Shown here piece after piece: positions 7,871-13,804 of a stretch of DNA of 13,804 nt (positions are counted from its first letter, which is position 1; each line of letters starts with the position of its first letter). The DNA comes from Schlesneria sp. GTDB taxonomy: Bacteria > Planctomycetota > Planctomycetia > Planctomycetales > Planctomycetaceae. The notes beneath the pieces are model-generated. The model searched no databases. It was not told the DNA's origin and worked only from the letters and a program-made list of their open reading frames with translations. The stretch lies in the NCBI GenBank assembly GCA_025353525.1, contig JANXOO010001411.1, positions 1-13,804 on the forward strand, read 5' to 3'. The position numbers and the translations under genes were made by a program.

Positions 7871-9229
7871 ATGCTTGCCTATAACACTCGAATCGTTTTG
7901 CTCGGAACGCTCCTTCTCGGGGTGTGCAGCGGCGTTGTCGGAACGTTTATGTTGCTTCGCAAAAAGGCACTGGTGGGCGATGTCGCCAGCCATGCCGCCT
8001 TGCCGGGGATCGGAATTGCCTATCTGACGGTCGAAGCGACGTGGCCGGGATTCGGAAAATCGTTGCCCTGGCTGTTGGCAGGTGCCTCGGTCTCGGCGGT
8101 TTGCGGGGTTGTTGCGACCAATCTGATTCAAAGAATGCGATTGATCAAGGAAGATGCCGCTCTTGGAATTGTCCTTAGCCTGTTCTTCGGCGCCGGGATC
8201 GTATTGCTCTCCGTCGTTCAGGAAATGAAAACCGGTAGCGCGGCTGGCCTGGGCGATTTCATTTTCGGAAAGGCGGCCTCCATGACAGCCGCCGATGTCT
8301 GTCTGATTGCTGCCGCCAGTGCGATTGTGCTGCTGATTTGCCTGATACTCTTCAAAGAGTTTTCGGTTCTCTGTTTTGACGAGGAATATGCGGCGGCACT
8401 CGGTTGGCCTGTGAAACGGCTCGATTTGCTTTTGACGGCGCTCGTTGTTGCGGTGACGGTGATCGGGATGCAAAGTGTCGGCCTGTTATTGGTCGTAGCG
8501 CTGCTGATCATTCCGCCGACGGCAGCCAGGTTCTGGAGCGACCGTCTGGGCCCGATGGCGCTGATTGCCGGTGGAGTCGGCGGAATCAGCACTTCGACGG
8601 GAGCATTGCTCAGCGCTTCGTTACCGCAACTTGCAGCGGGACCGATCATCGTCCTGGTCTGTTCGTTGTCGTTCGGGATCAGCCTGCTTTTCGGGTCGGC
8701 ACGTGGAACTTTTTGGCAATTCTGGCGACAACGAACGGCCAGCCGGCGCAAAGGACAACTCGACCTGTTGCGAGCCTGTTACGAAGAGCTGGAAGGTCGA
8801 TTGTCGGCGAACGACATGATTGCCGACGCCGCCACGCGTGAGATCCCCGATCTGACTCCGTATCCGATCAGGCGCGAAGCACTGATTGGTGCTCGACGAT
8901 GGTCGCCAGGCCGCGTGGCAAAACTGCTTCGATCGGCAATTGTCGAAGGCTGGCTGCGACAGGATTCGGACGGCGAGTACCGGTTGACCCAGTCCGGATC
9001 AAGGCTTGCCGCTCGCGCCGTGCGAAACCATCGCCTGTGGGAACTGTATCTGATTCACTTTGCGGACGTCGCCCCAAACCGGGTCGATCGTGAAGCAGAC
9101 CTGATCGAACACGTGCTGGAACCCGGCCTTGTCGAACAATTGGAATTGCTGCTCAAACAGGATCGAACCCGAGCCATACCGCTCAGTCCTCACGAATCCC
9201 CGGCATACCAAAAGCCGGGTTCAGGTTGA
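7871..9229 (+). CDS. Metal ABC transporter permease fused to a DtxR/MntR-like C-terminal domain
   Basis: The 452-residue protein is a fusion. Residues 1 to about 280 are an ABC-3 family (ZnuB/MntB-type) permease with about eight or nine hydrophobic helices. Typical segments are FMLLRKKALVGDVASHAALP (26-45) and SVGLLLVVALLIIPPTAARF (202-221). Residues about 295-430 resemble the DtxR/MntR family. A winged-helix-like part (RVAKLLRSAIVEGWLRQ) leads to YRLTQSGSRLAARAVRNHRL and then VDREADLIEHVLEPG, the metal-binding and dimerisation segment. His387, Asp410, Glu413 and His414 fall where MntR has His77, Glu99, Glu102 and His103, by my alignment. The cytoplasmic domain may sense manganese, iron or zinc and gate transport; DNA binding is doubtful. 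A stop codon five codons upstream of the ATG makes 7871 the only ATG start. No ATPase gene or canonical ZnuA-like binding protein is adjacent. Similar fusions are known in planctomycetes from memory. The metal is undetermined. Confidence 0.9.
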   Translation: MLAYNTRIVLLGTLLLGVCSGVVGTFMLLRKKALVGDVASHAALPGIGIAYLTVEATWPGFGKSLPWLLAGASVSAVCGVVATNLIQRMRLIKEDAALGIVLSLFFGAGIVLLSVVQEMKTGSAAGLGDFIFGKAASMTAADVCLIAAASAIVLLICLILFKEFSVLCFDEEYAAALGWPVKRLDLLLTALVVAVTVIGMQSVGLLLVVALLIIPPTAARFWSDRLGPMALIAGGVGGISTSTGALLSASLPQLAAGPIIVLVCSLSFGISLLFGSARGTFWQFWRQRTASRRKGQLDLLRACYEELEGRLSANDMIADAATREIPDLTPYPIRREALIGARRWSPGRVAKLLRSAIVEGWLRQDSDGEYRLTQSGSRLAARAVRNHRLWELYLIHFADVAPNRVDREADLIEHVLEPGLVEQLELLLKQDRTRAIPLSPHESPAYQKPGSG

Positions 9230-9278
9230 ACGCCATCCGAAATCGATCTGAAGTTCAGACTTTATTGCGAATCGTGAC

Positions 9279-10127
9279 ATGCAAACAACTCCTGATCACT
9301 CGCGCTCCGAATCTTCTATTTCGTATTACAGTGCGTGCGCGGTTGCATTTTGGATATCGCTCGTCGCAACCGGATGTGATGCGCGATCGAAGACGATGGC
9401 ACCTTCGATGCCAGCAGATCTGCGCGAACTGCACGTTGTTGCGGCGTCGGACTTGAGGTTCGCACTCGACCGGATTATCGCCGACTTCGAGAAACGCCAC
9501 CCCGATGTTCATGTCAAAGTCACCTATGGTTCATCGGGAAACTTTTACGCTCAACTCTCCAACCGGGCCCCGTTCGATCTCTTTCTTTCGGCCGATATTT
9601 CATATCCACAAAAACTGGCGGACGCCGGACTGGCGGACAAAAACAGCATTTTCACGTATGGAATCGGCAGTCTGGTCGTCTGCGCCCGCAAGGACTCGAA
9701 ACTTGATATCGAATCGCTTGGAATGGACGTTTTGACCGATCCGTCGATTCAAAAAATTGCAATTGCCAACCCCAGGCACGCTCCGTACGGTCGCGCTGCC
9801 GAGGCTGCACTCAAACACTTCGAACTTTACGACCAGGTGGCGGAACGGCTGGTGATGGGCGAGAATGTCGCTCAAACGGCTGTTTTCGTTGAGTCGGGGT
9901 CTGCCGATGTCGGAATTATCGCTCGTTCGCTGGCGATAGCGCCGGTTTACAGGAATTCGTTGAAATCATGGAGAATACCTCAACTTGCTCATCCACGTCT
10001 CGAACAGGGTGGCGTGATCCTGTCGTGGTCTGTTAATTCTGAAATCGCCAAACAATTTTGTGATTCCTTGATTGATGAACGAGGCCGAACAATCCTGTCC
10101 GAAGACGGATTCGACGCGCCTGATTGA
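9279..10127 (+). CDS. ModA-like substrate-binding lipoprotein
   Basis: The 282-residue protein has an N-terminal hydrophobic segment ending in LVATGC, with Cys33 as the likely lipidated residue, so it is probably anchored in the membrane. The mature part matches the molybdate/tungstate-binding ModA family (extracellular solute-binding fold). It shows LHVVAASDLRFALDRIIADF, then VTYGSSGNFYAQLSNRAPFD, LFLSADISYPQKL, IANPRHAPYGRAAEAAL, and GENVAQTAVFVESGSADVGI. The Ser/Gly-rich YGSSG segment is typical of oxyanion binding. It begins 49 bp after the permease-DtxR gene on the same strand, so the two may be cotranscribed, yet no modB or modC is present. Either it works with a transporter encoded elsewhere or the gene pair is fortuitous. 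The start ATG at 9279 has no strong ribosome binding site. Molybdate as ligand is inferred from family, not shown. Confidence 0.85.
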   Translation: MQTTPDHSRSESSISYYSACAVAFWISLVATGCDARSKTMAPSMPADLRELHVVAASDLRFALDRIIADFEKRHPDVHVKVTYGSSGNFYAQLSNRAPFDLFLSADISYPQKLADAGLADKNSIFTYGIGSLVVCARKDSKLDIESLGMDVLTDPSIQKIAIANPRHAPYGRAAEAALKHFELYDQVAERLVMGENVAQTAVFVESGSADVGIIARSLAIAPVYRNSLKSWRIPQLAHPRLEQGGVILSWSVNSEIAKQFCDSLIDERGRTILSEDGFDAPD

Positions 10128-10173
10128 AGTTTTGCTCACATTAAGGCGACCGGCAGAAAATGAATGACTGCTT

Positions 10174-10229
10174 GCTGAAAAAGGGGGACTGGCTCCAAGG
10201 CTTCCTGGTGCCTGTCCCCCTTTTTCAGC
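10174..10229. repeat. REP-like hairpin element, copy 1
   Basis: The arms GCTGAAAAAGGGGGAC (10174-10189) and GTCCCCCTTTTTCAGC (10214-10229) are perfect 16-bp complements with a 24-nt loop. The right half (GGTGCCTGTCCCCCTTTTTC) is close to the right half of the second element at 12654-12704 (GTACCTGTCCTCTTTG). These resemble the AAAGGGGACAGG-type dispersed palindromes that REP-associated tyrosine transposases mobilise in planctomycetes and other bacteria. It lies in the 269-bp gap after the ModA-like gene, where it may also act as a terminator; the T-run is inside the stem. I see nothing else clear in that gap. Confidence 0.8.
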
Positions 10230-10396
10230 GATCCAGACATTGGTAACGTTTTTCCTGCCGATCGCCTGACTGCGTTGTGTGTTGGGCCAGGTCGATATTT
10301 TGATGTGTCAAGGCCAGACCAATGAGTCAGTCTGTTGAAATGGACGCCCGTCGGGCTGCAACTTAACCGAAATTTTCCTGCCTCGGGCCGATCCGA

Positions 10397-12019
10397 ATGC
10401 CGCTTCGAATATCCAATCTTCGCCTTCCCGTCACGGTTCCTGAATCGGATCTTCCGCAACATCTGGCGCGACGACTGGGTGTGCCCACCGGCGATCTTGC
10501 ACAATGGCGGGTGCTCAAAAAGAGCCTCGATGCAAGGTCACCTTATGATCTGCAATTCGTTTACACAACGCTTGTCGAACTCTCGGAGACCCTGACGAAG
10601 TCATCGCGGATTCCGTTTGCGAACAGCATCGATATCCAGTCTTACGTTCCCCCGGCTTTTGACGACGCTGTGCCCGGCAGCGAACCGATGCCCGAACGAC
10701 CGATCGTGGTCGGTTCGGGACCGGCGGGATTGCTTGCGGCATATTATCTGGCGATCAAAGGATACCGTCCGTTGATCCTCGAACGGGGCGAAGCGGTCAA
10801 GGACCGGGTTGCATCGGTACGTCAATTCGATCGCGGCGGGGAGTTTGATCGCGAAGATAACTACCTTTTCGGAGAAGGAGGGGCCGGTTGCTTCAGCGAC
10901 GGAAAACTGACTTGCCGTCTGGAAGGCCCTGATGTCGACTGGGTCTTGCAGAGTTTCGTTGAATGCGGCGGCCGACCGTCGCTTGTCTATGAAAACCGAC
11001 CGCACCTTGGCAGTAACAAATTGCCGATGATCTGCCGCAACTACCGCCGCAAGATCGAGGCACTTGGGGGCGAATACAAATTCGGCTGCCAGCTTGAAGG
11101 GATTTCAATTCGCGACGGACGAGTCATCGGAATTCACACGTCTGCGGGTGACATGGCGTGCGGTCAATTGATTCTCGGCATCGGCCACAGTGCTCGCGAC
11201 ACGTACCAGATGCTTTACGATCTTGGCGTGCCAATGGTGCAAAAGGCATTTCAACTCGGGTTACGGATCGAACAGCCCCAGTCGCAGATCAATCACCACA
11301 AGTACGGACGTCCAGAATACGAAGCATTGCTGGGTGCCGCCGATTACTCGCTGCAGGCGCGCGGTCCCAAATCTGTCTTTACGTTTTGCATGTGTGCGGG
11401 CGGGATCATCATGCCCAGCATCAGCGAACCGGGAATGTTCTGCTCGAACGGGATGAGTAACTCGCGCCATGACACACCGTTCGCCAACAGCGGAATCATG
11501 GTCACGCTCGAACCTCACGAATTCGGCAATTCCCATCCACTGGCGGGAATGCACTTGCAGCAACAGTACGAATCGGTCGCATATCAACTGGGAGGCTCGA
11601 ATTACCTTGCCCCGATCCAGACAGCGCAAGATTTTCTGAAGGGCCGCGCAACCCATCCGTCCACGAAACCCGATTGTTCTTATCAGCGTGGTGTCCGGCC
11701 AGCGCAGCTTGACTACGTCATTCCTCCGGTTGTTGCAGATGCAATTCGCTGCAGCCTGCCGATTATGGATAAAAAACTGCGGGGCGATTTTTTGAAACAG
11801 GCGATTCTGGTCGGTCCCGAGATGCGAGGAAGTTCGCCGATTCGGATTAATCGCGACATGACGACCCGTCAGTGCCCGAATATCGCTGGTCTGTATCCGG
11901 TCGGAGAAGGAGCCGGTTATGCGGGCGGAATTGTCAGCGCGGCCGTCGACGGACTTCGTTCCGCGCGAGAAATCGTCCGACAATTCATGCCGCTTCAGGC
12001 GCAACCATCAATCACGTGA
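10397..12019 (+). CDS. FAD-dependent dehydrogenase, COG2509 type
   Basis: The 540-residue protein has a small N-terminal domain (about residues 1-95) followed by a Rossmann FAD-binding motif, VVGSGPAGLLAAYYLAIKGY (104-123), with Glu129 at the end of the second strand where FAD ribose is bound. FGEGGAGCFSDGKL (158-171) and the C-terminal GLYPVGEGAGYAGGIVSAA are characteristic of the uncharacterised FAD-dependent dehydrogenases grouped as COG2509. A Cys-rich spot, FTFCMCAGGIIMP, sits in the substrate domain. The substrate and physiological role are not known for this family; the protein should be cytoplasmic, as no signal peptide or membrane helix is seen. The ATG at 10397 is the first in frame and gives the normal family length. 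The gene appears to be alone: a REP-like hairpin lies upstream and decayed genes lie downstream. Confidence 0.92.
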   Translation: MPLRISNLRLPVTVPESDLPQHLARRLGVPTGDLAQWRVLKKSLDARSPYDLQFVYTTLVELSETLTKSSRIPFANSIDIQSYVPPAFDDAVPGSEPMPERPIVVGSGPAGLLAAYYLAIKGYRPLILERGEAVKDRVASVRQFDRGGEFDREDNYLFGEGGAGCFSDGKLTCRLEGPDVDWVLQSFVECGGRPSLVYENRPHLGSNKLPMICRNYRRKIEALGGEYKFGCQLEGISIRDGRVIGIHTSAGDMACGQLILGIGHSARDTYQMLYDLGVPMVQKAFQLGLRIEQPQSQINHHKYGRPEYEALLGAADYSLQARGPKSVFTFCMCAGGIIMPSISEPGMFCSNGMSNSRHDTPFANSGIMVTLEPHEFGNSHPLAGMHLQQQYESVAYQLGGSNYLAPIQTAQDFLKGRATHPSTKPDCSYQRGVRPAQLDYVIPPVVADAIRCSLPIMDKKLRGDFLKQAILVGPEMRGSSPIRINRDMTTRQCPNIAGLYPVGEGAGYAGGIVSAAVDGLRSAREIVRQFMPLQAQPSIT

Positions 12020-12099
12020 AACGTCTGCCCAACCAGAAAAAGACATGGCTCATGCGGGAATTCGTGCTACCGTAGCGCGAAATCGAGGGTGTTTGTCCA

Positions 12100-12402
12100 A
12101 TGAATCTGAATATCGACTTTTATGCTGATGTCGAAAGTCTCCTGCGTCAAAGTGCAGCGAAGGCGGGCCTGGATGTCGCTGGCGTTATCTCAATGGTACT
12201 CATTTTGTCGAAACGACAAGGTAGCCCGAAGCGTTAGCCGCCAGATGGTCACCGAACGAATTGCGAACTGATTTTCCGCTGCACCGAAGCGGAAGCTCTC
12301 CCACGATGAATTCATGGCCAAACTTCACGGCATCGTTGCCTTGCATCCGGTGTCCAATGGAAAAATGGACGATAGTCGATCTATGCCGGAAGTGGTGAAT
12401 GA
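12100..12402 (+). pseudogene. Broken VapB-like antitoxin gene
   Basis: An ATG at 12100, with GAGGG ten bases upstream, opens a 45-codon frame starting MNLNIDFYADVESLLRQSAA and continuing AGLDVAGV; this resembles the N-terminus of small VapB-type antitoxins. It ends at TAG 12235-12237. Another frame, from about 12272, reads KLSHDEFMAKLHGIVALHPV and runs to MDDSR at 12365-12379. The next frame then gives SIYAGSGE and stops at TGA 12400-12402. Put together, the tail matches the DDSRESIYAGRGE ending I know from VapB proteins of this type, with the residue after DDSR lost by a small deletion, possibly 7 bp between two TCG triplets. At least two frameshifts are needed. The final TGA overlaps the ATG of the PIN-domain gene as ATGA, the usual coupling in vapBC operons. 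The motif match is from memory. Sequencing error could explain some of the breaks. Confidence 0.6.
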
Positions 12403-12647
12403 GATCCCTCGTCGATACGAATCTTCTCCTGCGGATTGGAGGCGCATCGAATGCAATGCATGCGGAAGCAATGGCGGCTCTCGACTGGCTGGACGCACAC
12501 CAACATGAATGAGTGATCGTTCCGCAAGTACTCTATGAATATTGGGATGTCGCCATACGTCTGCTCGAAAACAATGGCCTCGGACTGGATGCCGCTGGAG
12601 CGGAACGCACAATGGGTGAATGGACCAGGACCTTTCCGCTGCTTTTA
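12399..12647 (+). pseudogene. Broken, 3'-truncated VapC-like PIN-domain toxin gene
   Basis: From ATG 12399 the frame reads MRSLVDTNLLLRIGGASNAM and continues HAEAMAALDWLDAHQHE, then meets TGA at 12510-12512. It resumes without a shift as VIVPQVLYEYWDVAIRLLEN, then NGLGLDAAGAERTMGEW and FPLL. This is the N-terminal two thirds of a PIN ribonuclease, with the first catalytic Asp at codon 6 and a conserved Glu in VLYEYW. Such VapC toxins usually have about 130-145 residues and end with further acidic residues. Here homology stops near 12644, seven to ten bases before a REP-like hairpin, and I cannot find the missing end after the hairpin. With the nonsense codon and lost C-terminus it cannot make an active nuclease. 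A GTG follows the TGA directly, so the second half could be reinitiated, but that would lack the first Asp. Confidence 0.7.
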
Positions 12648-12653
12648 ATTGAG

Positions 12654-12704
12654 AAAGGGGACAGGTACAGATCTTGCTTCATTTTATCTGTACCTGTCCT
12701 CTTT
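12654..12704. repeat. REP-like hairpin element, copy 2
   Basis: Arms 12654-12672 (AAAGGGGACAGGTACAGAT) and 12686-12704 pair over 19 bp with one G-T wobble around a 13-nt loop. The AAAGGGGACAGGTAC core is the classic form of the REP-like palindromes spread by RAYT transposases; no transposase gene is in the window. It begins where recognisable PIN-domain coding sequence ends, suggesting insertion into, or rearrangement at, the toxin gene. It shares its core with the element at 10174-10229, but the inner stem is better preserved. Confidence 0.85.
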
Positions 12705-12710
12705 GTTTCG

Positions 12711-13182
12711 TCCAACGTCCGGATCGCGGCCTCCGCCGACAACCGGCACCGTGAACTCACTCCTGTCAACTCACCCGAAGAGTATCGACGGTTAATACGA
12801 TACGCTCACAGAATGGACGGCTACGGTCGCGGTCGCAACTGGAGTTTTCACGTTGAGCCCTCCGGCGACAATAACGTTTCCATTGTTCAATCGAGGAATT
12901 GAATCGATCATCGACCGAAATCGCGGACAATTCGGACCAGGAATCGGGGTTTTGAGTCCGAACATTGCATTCGCCTCGCGATTACGATTTAATAATGGTG
13001 GCGAGCCTGTCGCACCCCTTGTCGATCAATCACGTCGAACACGACAAGATCTCGGTGGTCAGCCCGGTCAATTGTTTGCTTGATTCACATTCGAGTTCGG
13101 CGTAATTCACTGACGTTGACAACGGTTCCAGGTTCCGGATTTTGCACCGTCCTAAAAAACTCGTTCGAGGGGCCTTTGCACT
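12711..13182. other. Non-coding or fully decayed stretch (about 470 bp)
   Basis: Short open frames exist here on the plus strand (one runs on to 12902 from the PIN remnant, another spans 12853-13083), but none has a recognisable motif, a good ribosome binding site or a plausible composition. I found no PIN C-terminus, tRNA or direct-repeat boundary. A possible promoter for the next gene lies at the right end. The stretch is best read as intergenic DNA with gene debris. Confidence 0.5.
13116..13144 (+). promoter_or_regulatory. Possible promoter of the lipoprotein-DUF1559 pair
   Basis: TTGACA at 13116-13121 is a perfect -35 consensus. A weak -10 (GATTTT or ATTTTG) follows 16-17 bases later, which would put transcription start about 30 bases before the ATG at 13183. 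The -10 match is poor, so this is tentative. Confidence 0.3.
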
Positions 13183-13641
13183 ATGGTGTATTTGCGACCG
13201 CGTATCCTCCTTTCTTCGTTGCTACTGACCTGCCTTGTGAACATGACTGGCTGCGGCCAAGGCGACCGACCGCCAATGGGATACGTCTCGGGTAATGTTA
13301 CGATTGACGATGAACCACTTTCCGGCGTCATCGTGCTTTTCACTCCGGAATCTGGTCGGCCTGCAACGGCACTGACGGACAGTAATGGAGCATACCGATT
13401 ACAGTACGTTTCCAATGTCTATGGATGCAAGATTGGGTCAAACACAGTCAGCTTTGTGGCCCCCACAAGCGGTACGCCATCCCATCCGATTCCAGCCAGG
13501 TATCAAGGGAAATCCGATTGGAAGGTTGAAGTCAAAAAGGGAAATAACACGTTCGATTTGCCGTTGGAAACGGATACCAGTTCTAAACCGGCAGCCCTCA
13601 AGCCCGCCGGCACAAAAAAAGCAGCAGAAATTCCTGATTGA
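13183..13641 (+). CDS. Small lipoprotein with carboxypeptidase-regulatory-like domain
   Basis: The 152-residue product begins with a basic and hydrophobic leader ending in NMTGC, with Cys24 as the lipidation site. The mature part contains GYVSGNVTIDDEPLSGVIVL and then FTPESGRPATALTDSNGAYR, the strand pattern of transthyretin-like/carboxypeptidase regulatory domains (a G-x-V-x-G start and a T-D-x-x-G-x-Y-x-L turn). A Lys/Ala/Pro-rich tail ends the protein. Planctomycete genomes carry many such lipoproteins, commonly beside DUF1559 prepilin-like genes, as here with an 80-bp gap. Function is unknown; the protein is presumably exposed in the periplasm or at the cell surface. GAGGGG lies about ten bases before the ATG, supporting this start. 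Confidence 0.85.
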   Translation: MVYLRPRILLSSLLLTCLVNMTGCGQGDRPPMGYVSGNVTIDDEPLSGVIVLFTPESGRPATALTDSNGAYRLQYVSNVYGCKIGSNTVSFVAPTSGTPSHPIPARYQGKSDWKVEVKKGNNTFDLPLETDTSSKPAALKPAGTKKAAEIPD

Positions 13642-13721
13642 GATACCCTACGTGGTGGTCACCGATCGTCACCACGGATGTCGTATAGCGTTTCTTCTTT
13701 CGCAAGTCCTGGGAGATTCAG

Positions 13722-13804
<83 letters not shown>

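Noticed and set aside
7859..8473. 204-codon minus-strand frame over the metal permease gene
   Set aside because: Its Arg/Gln/His-rich translation is the reverse-complement shadow of a hydrophobic membrane protein.
11261..12004. 247-codon open frame antisense to the FAD dehydrogenase gene
   Set aside because: The opposite strand encodes a full-length COG2509-type protein; this frame has no motif and no ribosome binding site.
12513..12902. 129-codon frame as a complete gene
   Set aside because: Its first 45 codons are the second part of the broken PIN domain, and the rest is translation of the REP-like hairpin and downstream non-coding DNA.
12711..13182. Possible distal part of the PIN toxin after the REP-like hairpin
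   Set aside because: I looked for the conserved acidic C-terminal motif (an H-D-A-R or T-F-N-x-x-D-F type segment) in all forward frames and did not find it.

Overview
The window reads as chromosomal DNA of a planctomycete, probably in the Planctomycetaceae. Three things suggest this: a prepilin-like (DUF1559-type) protein beginning at the right edge, preceded by a small lipoprotein with a carboxypeptidase-regulatory-like fold; a metal ABC permease fused to a DtxR/MntR-like domain; and REP-like hairpins with an AAAGGGG(G)AC...GTCC(C)CCTTT core. The genus is not determined. No rRNA, tRNA, CRISPR array, integrase or intact transposase gene was seen.

Layout. Positions 1-2333 (minus) hold most of a large membrane-anchored coiled-coil protein that runs off the left edge. 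It is divergent from a secreted DUF4139-like protein (2638-4479, plus), and a perfect 17-bp hairpin lies between them. The DUF4139-like gene converges on, and overlaps by 19 bp, pdxJ (4461-5195, minus; vitamin B6 synthesis). Next comes a minus-strand signalling cluster, transcribed from 7658 down to 5325: a STAS anti-anti-sigma-like protein, an RsbW/SpoIIAB-like ATPase, and a PAS-AAA+-Fis regulator. The regulator looks like a sigma-54 activator, but every catalytic signature of its AAA+ domain is altered or missing. Divergent from this cluster are the metal permease-repressor fusion (7871-9229) and a ModA-type binding lipoprotein (9279-10127), with no ABC ATPase beside them. A REP-like hairpin follows, then a COG2509-type FAD-dependent dehydrogenase (10397-12019).

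The stretch 12020-13182 is decayed. It holds a wrecked VapBC-like toxin-antitoxin pair: a frameshifted antitoxin whose tail can still be read, overlapping by ATGA a PIN-domain toxin that has an in-frame stop. The toxin's 3' part is gone, and a second REP-like hairpin sits exactly where homology ends. Some 470 bp with no recognisable gene follow, then the lipoprotein and DUF1559-type genes.

The strongest candidate for something undescribed is the three-gene signalling cluster. A standard partner-switching pair (STAS plus HATPase) sits 11 bp from a DNA-binding regulator whose AAA+ module appears unable to hydrolyse ATP or contact sigma-54. No sigma-factor gene is nearby. This suggests the HATPase/STAS pair may control the regulator rather than a sigma factor. 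That is inference from context.
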